Assembly: GCA_002354135.1 (NCBI GenBank) | Contig: DEKZ01000432.1 | Span: forward strand, 353 to 9,879 | Source of the DNA: Massilia sp. UBA2709 | GTDB lineage: Bacteria > Pseudomonadota > Gammaproteobacteria > Burkholderiales > Burkholderiaceae_D | Length of the DNA stretch: 9,527 nucleotides | Direction: 5' to 3' | Part shown: piece by piece, positions 6,111-9,527 of the stretch | Position numbering within the stretch: position 1 is the stretch's first letter | How the letters are laid out: the number at the start of each line of letters is the position of its first letter | The notes under the pieces: model-generated | Databases searched by the model: none | The model's input: only the letters and a program-made list of their open reading frames with translations | Told to the model about the DNA's origin: nothing | Program-made: the position numbers and the translations under genes

Positions 6111-6899
6111 CTACAGCCCGGCGTTGGCCAGCTTCTGCTTGAGGATCTCGTTCTCGGTCAGCAGGGTCGCCATCCTGTCCTTGAGCGACGCAATCTCGGC
6201 CTTCAGGGCCGCTTTCTCGTCGACCGGTTCGCCGTCCGGGCCGGTCTTCTTCGGCTTGGCGGCCATCTTCTGTTCGCGCACCTGGCGCGCGGCCTGCTGC
6301 AATTCCTTCTTGCCGCCGGCCACCGCCGCGATCTGGGCTTCCTGCGGCAGCTGGGCGACATTCGCCGCGGCGCTGAGCGAGATGGTGCCGGCGCGCACGG
6401 CGTCGACCAGCTGCGGCGCCGCCGCCTTCTGGATGCGTTCGATCTGGCTGATGGTATTGCTCGAGACGCGGGCGGCCTTGGCCACCTCCTCGCGCGTGTT
6501 CCATGGCGGCGGCGGGCGCGAGTCCATGTCGTCCGGTTTCGGTTCCGGCGGCTCCTCGGCCATCTTCTGGGCCATGCGCGCGGTGACGATCTCCTTCTTG
6601 CGCAGGGCCAGCAGGCCGCGCTGGAAGTCCGACACGCTGCGGCGCGCCAGGTGGTTGTCGATCATCCAGAGCATGACGTCCTCGATGGACGAAAACTTGT
6701 CGTTCTGGACGGTACGGAATTCGATGCCGTGCTTGCGGCAGATCTCGTAGCGGTTATGGCCGTCGATGAGGACGTCGCCCCACAGCACCAGCGCATCGCG
6801 GCAGCCCTCCGCGAGCAGGCTGCGTTCCAGCGCGGCGTATTCGATGTCGGTAAGCGGGTCGACGAAGGCGCGCAGCTCGTCGTGTATCGTGATGTTCAA
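6111..6899 (-). CDS. ParB N-domain DNA-binding protein (partition-related)
   Basis: This 262-residue protein has a ParB-like N-terminal domain (about 15-105) with the signature DVLIDGHNRYEIC (42-54) and a second conserved stretch NHLARRSVSDFQRG (82-95). It then has a predicted helix-turn-helix (NTREEVAKAARVSSNTISQIERI, 134-156) and a C-terminal coiled coil (about 227-258) ending near the stop, which suggests dimer formation. The GERR-type box of canonical chromosomal ParB CTPases is replaced by GHNRYEIC, and no parA is adjacent, so this is more likely a regulator or accessory factor than the segregation ParB. The start is TTG at 6899-6897: it is the only start in frame and has AAGGA 6 nt upstream. 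The TTG overlaps the stop of a 20-codon frame as TTGA. The acylase gene follows after 48 nt. Confidence 0.85.
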   Translation of the reverse strand: MNITIHDELRAFVDPLTDIEYAALERSLLAEGCRDALVLWGDVLIDGHNRYEICRKHGIEFRTVQNDKFSSIEDVMLWMIDNHLARRSVSDFQRGLLALRKKEIVTARMAQKMAEEPPEPKPDDMDSRPPPPWNTREEVAKAARVSSNTISQIERIQKAAAPQLVDAVRAGTISLSAAANVAQLPQEAQIAAVAGGKKELQQAARQVREQKMAAKPKKTGPDGEPVDEKAALKAEIASLKDRMATLLTENEILKQKLANAGL

Positions 6900-7054
6900 T
6901 GTAGGTCCTTGTACTTCGCTTGCACTTCTTGCAGCGCCGTCATGGCGCCGGGGTGCATGCTACACCATTCGATGGCTGAGCCAAAGATGGCCTCCCCTTG
7001 CAGTGCCCGGAAGCAGCAAAAAGTTGCCAGACTGACCCTGCCGCGCCCCGCTTG

Positions 7055-7063
7055 TGCTAGAAT
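7055..7063 (+). promoter_or_regulatory. promoter of tRNA-Leu
   Basis: TGCTAGAAT is an extended -10 element (TGN plus TAGAAT) ending 10 nt before the mature tRNA 5' end. The stretch after it, CCTGCGC, is GC-rich like the discriminators of stable-RNA promoters under stringent (ppGpp/DksA) control. No good -35 is at the usual distance. Confidence 0.55.
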
Positions 7064-7073
7064 CCTGCGCTCT

Positions 7074-7160
7074 GCCCGAATGGTGAAACTGGTAGACACC
7101 CGGGACTTAAAATCCCGTGCCAGAAATGGCGTGCCGGTTCGATCCCGGCTTCGGGCACCA
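7074..7160 (+). tRNA. tRNA-Leu (anticodon UAA)
   Basis: The 87-nt class II tRNA folds fully. The acceptor stem is GCCCGAA/TTCGGGC with A73 and an encoded CCA. The anticodon stem CGGGA/TCCCG holds loop CTTAAAA, giving anticodon TAA at 7108-7110, which reads UUA and UUG. A long variable arm (GCC AGAAAT GGC) is typical of leucine tRNAs. The T arm is GCCGG-TTCGATC-CCGGC. It is transcribed divergently from the ParB-like gene. Confidence 0.98.
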
Positions 7161-7169
7161 CCATCCCAT

Positions 7170-7186
7170 GCTGCGCTCGACGCAGC
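7170..7186 (+). terminator. GC hairpin after tRNA-Leu, no U-run
   Basis: GCTGCG and CGCAGC form a perfect 6-bp stem with loop CTCGA, 9 nt past the tRNA CCA. It is followed by CCTGCCTG rather than T residues, so it may aid 3' processing or act as a weak terminator only. Confidence 0.3.
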
Positions 7187-7306
7187 CCTGCCTGCCGCGG
7201 TGCACGCTGGCTCCTGCTGCAATTCCAGCCAGAACGTGAGAATTCGAGAGGTTTTTCAGGACCTGCATCGGCTAGGATACTGCAACTCCTGAACAGCCTT
7301 TTTCCC

Positions 7307-7801
7307 ATGGCGAACACCAAAGTTGCCGGACAGACCATCCGCACCAGGCAGGTTTCCCGCTCCTTGGCCCTGCTCCGCTCCGTTCCGCTGCTCGCGTGCG
7401 CGCTTCTGGTTGCCTGTTCGACGCCGCCTGCGCCCGGTCTGCACAACATCGACCTGGTCGTGGCGCGCGACGCCAACCAGAACTACCCCATCGCATTCGA
7501 AGTTGTCTACGTGTTCGACCAGGCGACACTGGCACGCCTGCCCGCGACCAGTGCCGAATGGTTCAAGCAGCCTCACCCTCTCGCCGGCTCTCTTGGCAGG
7601 ACCATCAAGTCCTTTTACTATGAACTTCCGCCGGGCTCAACGCTAAGGATATCGAAACCGTTACCGCATGGCGCAATAGCCGTCGTCGGTTTCGCCAACC
7701 TCATCGACGAGCCAGGCAAGCCGGTGATCGATCTCACGGGGTACCGCAACGTCACGATCCGGCCTGGTCCCGATCGCGTTGAACTCAGCGGCGAGCGCTG
7801 A
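7307..7801 (+). CDS. lipoprotein, possibly TssJ/VasD-like
   Basis: This 164-residue protein has a lipobox Leu34-Val35-Ala36-Cys37 after a hydrophobic segment, with Ser38 favouring outer-membrane sorting. The mature domain (about 45-160) reads as beta-strands: HNIDLVVARDANQN, IAFEVVYVFDQATLARL, SFYYELPPGSTLRI, GAIAVVGFANL, NVTIRPGPDRVEL. The order (an N-rich first strand, then a VxVYxFD strand, LPPG and an RPG end) recalls the TssJ/VasD lipoproteins of type VI secretion, but no T6SS gene is near, so this is only a resemblance. No Shine-Dalgarno lies before ATG 7307. An in-frame TTG at 7364 would give a more ordinary 17-residue lipoprotein signal peptide and may be the true start. The gene stands alone on the plus strand, between the tRNA and the convergent porin gene. 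Confidence 0.75.
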   Translation: MANTKVAGQTIRTRQVSRSLALLRSVPLLACALLVACSTPPAPGLHNIDLVVARDANQNYPIAFEVVYVFDQATLARLPATSAEWFKQPHPLAGSLGRTIKSFYYELPPGSTLRISKPLPHGAIAVVGFANLIDEPGKPVIDLTGYRNVTIRPGPDRVELSGER

Positions 7802-7833
7802 GCCCCAGGCTCCACACCGACCGGAGCGCAGCC

Positions 7834-7869
7834 AAAAAAATGCCGCTGTCACATCACGCGACAGCGGCA
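7834..7869 (-). terminator. strong intrinsic terminator (minus strand)
   Basis: A perfect 10-bp stem, TGCCGCTGTC/GACAGCGGCA, with a 9-nt loop (7851-7859) is followed on the minus strand by seven T residues (7840-7834). This is the best terminator in the window. It ends the porin transcript, whose stop is 140 nt upstream, or a short RNA started in between. On the plus strand no U-run follows, so it serves the lipoprotein gene poorly. Confidence 0.85.
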
Positions 7870-7898
7870 AACGCTCAGTTGGTCTGAGTTGGAGACAT
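7834..7898 (-). ncRNA. candidate small RNA, about 65 nt
   Basis: A minus-strand promoter-like pair (TTGAGA and TACGAT, 16-bp spacer) predicts a start near 7898, and the strong terminator ends transcription near 7834. The predicted RNA has an open 5' end with GUCUCC, a hairpin CUCAG-ACCAA-CUGAG (7888-7874), and the terminator hairpin with its U-tail. This is the plan of many Hfq-binding small RNAs. Parts are seen directly; the existence of a separate transcript is inference. The alternative is plain porin mRNA 3' end. Confidence 0.35.
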
Positions 7899-7903
7899 TT
7901 CTT

Positions 7904-7931
7904 ATCGTATGGGCGGCGGACTCAGTCTCAA
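7904..7931 (-). promoter_or_regulatory. candidate promoter for the small RNA
   Basis: The -35 TTGAGA (7931-7926; 5 of 6 to consensus) and the -10 TACGAT (7909-7904; 4 of 6) are separated by 16 bp on the minus strand, 79-106 nt past the porin stop. Apart from the short RNA there is no gene downstream in this direction before the terminator. Confidence 0.4.
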
Positions 7932-8009
7932 GGCCTGTACTGGGTAAAATTTTCCCTGTCTTCACGTAGGCGCAATCGCACACATACTCAAGATCCTCCG
8001 ATCACGCGA

Positions 8010-8840
8010 TCAGAAAACCCTGGTCAGCGACAGCACGAAGGTATTCTTCCCCGGATCCGCATAGCCGATCCGCCCAGCCCGCTCCGGCACGCCCGCCGTG
8101 TAGCGTTCATAGGCATGGGTGGCGCCGAAGGCCCGGGTGTAGGCCCCGGCCGCCTTCCAGCCGCGGCCCAGCCTGCGCGTGACGCCCAGCTTGACGTCGC
8201 GCCAATTCCAGTAGTCGTTGCCGGCGCCGGCCACCCGGCCTTCGCCTATGTGCAGGTTGAGGGTCGTGGCGCCGCCGAGCGCGAGATTCGCGCCGCCGTC
8301 GAGATAGCCGGTGCCGCGCGCATGCGCGATGCCGAAGAAGTTGCGCGTCACCGTGTAGTTGTACTTGGCGTACAGGGACTTGTAGCTCACCCCGGCCGAG
8401 ATTTCGCCGTAGTCGTAGCGGACGCCGCTGCCGCTGAGCGCGGCGCCGGGGTATTTGTAGTAATGGGCCATCAGGCTGTAGCCGAGCGGACCGAGCGCAG
8501 CGCCGTAGCCGCCGTACAGGTCCCACTCGAGCGATCCGCGCGCGACGACGCGGTCGCTCACGGTCGAGAACCAGGTGCCGGCCGACCAGCCGTTCGGCGC
8601 AACAAGATCGAGGCCGGCCTGGGCGGCCGGCCTGCCCCAGCTCTGGCGGAAGCCACGCGACACATACTGGCTCGCCACGGTGGCGTTGCCCGACCAGGAC
8701 GGCACGGTGTCGGCGGCCAACACCATGTCGGCGTCGGATAGTTCGGCCGCGTGCACGGCGGGCTGCACGGCACCTAAGGCAAATGCGGCGAAACCTGCAA
8801 GACAGGCAAGCGGCAATCGCCGCTGGACGGAGTTGGACAT
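8010..8840 (-). CDS. TorF-family putative porin
   Basis: This 276-residue outer-membrane protein is of the family known as TorF or TIGR02001. The signal peptide runs to about Ala31 (AVHA before AELS). The family signature lies at about 53-93: ATVASQYVSRGFRQSWGRPA followed by AGLDLVAPNGWSAGTWFS. The rest alternates aromatic and small residues in amphipathic strands (YGYSLMAHYYKYPG type), and the chain ends in ...SLTRVF, with the terminal Phe used by the BAM machinery. It is expected to be a small beta-barrel of unknown solute. No Shine-Dalgarno is visible before ATG 8840; the leader there is pyrimidine-rich. No alternative start keeps the signal peptide. The gene is monocistronic, with a strong terminator 140 nt beyond its stop and a long divergent regulatory region upstream. 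Confidence 0.9.
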   Translation of the reverse strand: MSNSVQRRLPLACLAGFAAFALGAVQPAVHAAELSDADMVLAADTVPSWSGNATVASQYVSRGFRQSWGRPAAQAGLDLVAPNGWSAGTWFSTVSDRVVARGSLEWDLYGGYGAALGPLGYSLMAHYYKYPGAALSGSGVRYDYGEISAGVSYKSLYAKYNYTVTRNFFGIAHARGTGYLDGGANLALGGATTLNLHIGEGRVAGAGNDYWNWRDVKLGVTRRLGRGWKAAGAYTRAFGATHAYERYTAGVPERAGRIGYADPGKNTFVLSLTRVF

Positions 8841-8885
8841 GGTAGCTGGAGACTCGGAGGTGGACGCGACAGCAGCGCCCGGGAC

Positions 8886-8909
8886 AATTGCAAGTGCCGT
8901 GTGGCAATT
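8886..8909. promoter_or_regulatory. nested palindrome upstream of porin gene
   Basis: Outer arms AATTGC (8886-8891) and GCAATT (8904-8909) enclose an overlapping inner palindrome TGCC-GTGT-GGCA (8895-8906). It lies 46-69 bp upstream of the porin start, a usual place for an operator. The binding protein is unknown. Confidence 0.35.
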
Positions 8910-9027
8910 TATTGGAGGATTCTAGATGGGGTAGGCCCGTCCTCGGCCGTTTCGTGCCAGCTTGAAAACCGCTTTTTTTCGCGAATGCGTGATCCGCGCA
9001 ACAGCGTGTTCAAAGCGGCATTCGAGG

Positions 9028-9045
9028 ATGACAAGAGAATGACAA
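9028..9045 (-). promoter_or_regulatory. PhoB-box-like direct repeat
   Basis: The minus strand reads TTGTCAT, four bases, TTGTCAT: two 7-mers exactly 11 bp apart. PhoB binds tandem CTGTCAT half-sites at this spacing, and only the first base of each half differs here. It is about 188 bp from the porin start and 243 bp from the plus-strand gene, rather far for direct activation, so it is only a candidate. Confidence 0.3.
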
Positions 9046-9288
9046 GCGCGACTCGAAAGACGCATGCGGCTTCGCGCCCTGCCTTTGTTCGCTTCGTCTT
9101 GCACAAGCGCAGACAGCCCGGGCGTTTCCCGGCACGGCGGCATGATCTCTGCGACGGCGCAAGAATCGGACAGGAAACGGGCAAGAACCGCGCAAAGCAT
9201 CGAGGCTGTCCGCTCCGTCCCGCCTGCGAGGCAGTATGATTTCCATTTCGCAATGTCCGGCATGCGCCGGCTGCGCAGGGAGGCAGGC

Positions 9289-9527
9289 ATGATCGATCCG
9301 GCAGAGCTGTTCGCGACTTGCACCGACGTCGACGCCGCATCCGCGGGCACGGCCTCGATACGCCTCCGGGGGCACGCTGCGCACACGGCGCCGCCCGACC
9401 CGGCAGCGCGCGTTGCCCATCTCGCGCGCCTGCATGCGCTCTACCCCGACCAGGGCAAGCACCTTCCGCCGACCAGCCTGAAGGCCTTGCTCGCGCTCGC
9501 CGCAGGCTGGCGCGACTGGCCCCTGGC
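9289..9527 (+). CDS. unrecognised protein, N-terminal 79 codons
   Basis: The frame opens at ATG 9289 and is still open at the right edge. I chose this start because GGGAGG lies 5 nt upstream. In-frame ATGs at 9253 and 9262 lack such a site and fall within a small hairpin. There is no signal peptide or membrane segment. The visible part starts MIDPAELFATCTDVDAASAG, is rich in Ala, His and Arg, and has a probable helical stretch (ARVAHLARLHALYP) followed by LPPTSLKALLALAAGW. I recognise no domain, and the rest of the gene is needed. It is probably cytosolic. Confidence 0.65.
   Translation, partial: MIDPAELFATCTDVDAASAGTASIRLRGHAAHTAPPDPAARVAHLARLHALYPDQGKHLPPTSLKALLALAAGWRDWPL

Larger units (their letters stand above)
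8841..9288. other. 448-bp divergent intergenic region
   Basis: This stretch separates the porin gene (minus) from the gene at 9289 (plus). Frames within it lack ribosome binding sites and family signatures, so I call no gene. It holds the palindromic element at 8886-8909 and the PhoB-box-like direct repeat at 9028-9045. A near-consensus -10 TATGAT at 9235-9240 could start the plus-strand gene near 9247 but has no good -35. A CCGGC/GCCGG hairpin at 9257-9270 lies just before the Shine-Dalgarno of that gene. Confidence 0.6.

Noticed and set aside
6896..7222. Minus-strand 108-codon frame crossing tRNA-Leu
   Set aside because: Residues like SRDRTGTPFLARDFKSRVSTSFTIR are the usual translation of a tRNA antisense strand. 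Only its last 20 codons are considered separately.
3840..7292. Plus-strand open frame of 1150 codons antisense to the acylase and ParB-like genes
   Set aside because: It mirrors real minus-strand genes with strong family motifs, has no start signal, and runs through the tRNA. Long antisense frames are common in GC-rich DNA.
8886..8915. Sigma-54 promoter (TGGCA...TTG) near the porin gene
   Set aside because: The GG and GC dinucleotide spacing is off by one base on both strands from the required -24/-12 arrangement.
8901..9239. Plus-strand frame in the divergent intergenic region
   Set aside because: No ribosome binding site, no protein-like features, and it overlaps candidate operators.

Overview
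The window looks like chromosomal DNA from a GC-rich betaproteobacterium, most likely of the Massilia/Oxalobacteraceae kind. This rests on base composition, a PEP-CTERM (exosortase-sorted) protein, a TorF-family porin and the style of the acylase and ParB-like genes. It is an inference from sequence, with no database search behind it. Nearly all genes lie on the minus strand. The plus strand carries one tRNA gene, one lipoprotein gene and the start of a gene that runs off the right edge.

Left part (1-1204): a two-gene minus-strand operon encodes an outer-membrane-type lipoprotein followed, with an ATGA overlap, by a secreted protein whose end lies outside the window. Its leader has unusual structure: a perfect 12-bp inverted repeat encloses three abutting hairpins, and the inner arm of the repeat covers the likely ribosome binding site. 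Next (1205-2431), thymidine kinase (tdk) and a membrane HELAH-motif metallopeptidase homologue form a tight pair read from an extended -10 promoter. That promoter sits beside a 54-nt imperfect hairpin.

Middle (2455-6899): a PEP-CTERM protein, a maltose/galactoside-type O-acetyltransferase, a 744-residue periplasmic Ntn-hydrolase of the penicillin/AHL acylase superfamily, and a ParB-N-domain DNA-binding protein starting at TTG. The last three are closely spaced and may be cotranscribed. The acylase has the predicted nucleophile Ser217 and a His at beta-chain position 23, which points to the cephalosporin/AHL acylase side of the family. Its substrate cannot be told from sequence.

Right part (7055-9527): tRNA-Leu(UAA) with a stable-RNA-like promoter; a lone plus-strand lipoprotein somewhat like TssJ; a strong intrinsic terminator facing the minus strand, preceded by a plausible promoter and so possibly ending a roughly 65-nt small RNA; a TorF-family outer-membrane protein; a 448-bp divergent intergenic region with palindromic and direct-repeat candidate operators; and the first 79 codons of an unrecognised protein.

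No mobile element, CRISPR array, phage gene or defence system is visible. The main theme is cell envelope: lipoproteins, a porin, a secreted enzyme and a surface-sorted protein. The best candidates for something undescribed are the structured leader at 1050-1161 and the possible small RNA at 7834-7909.
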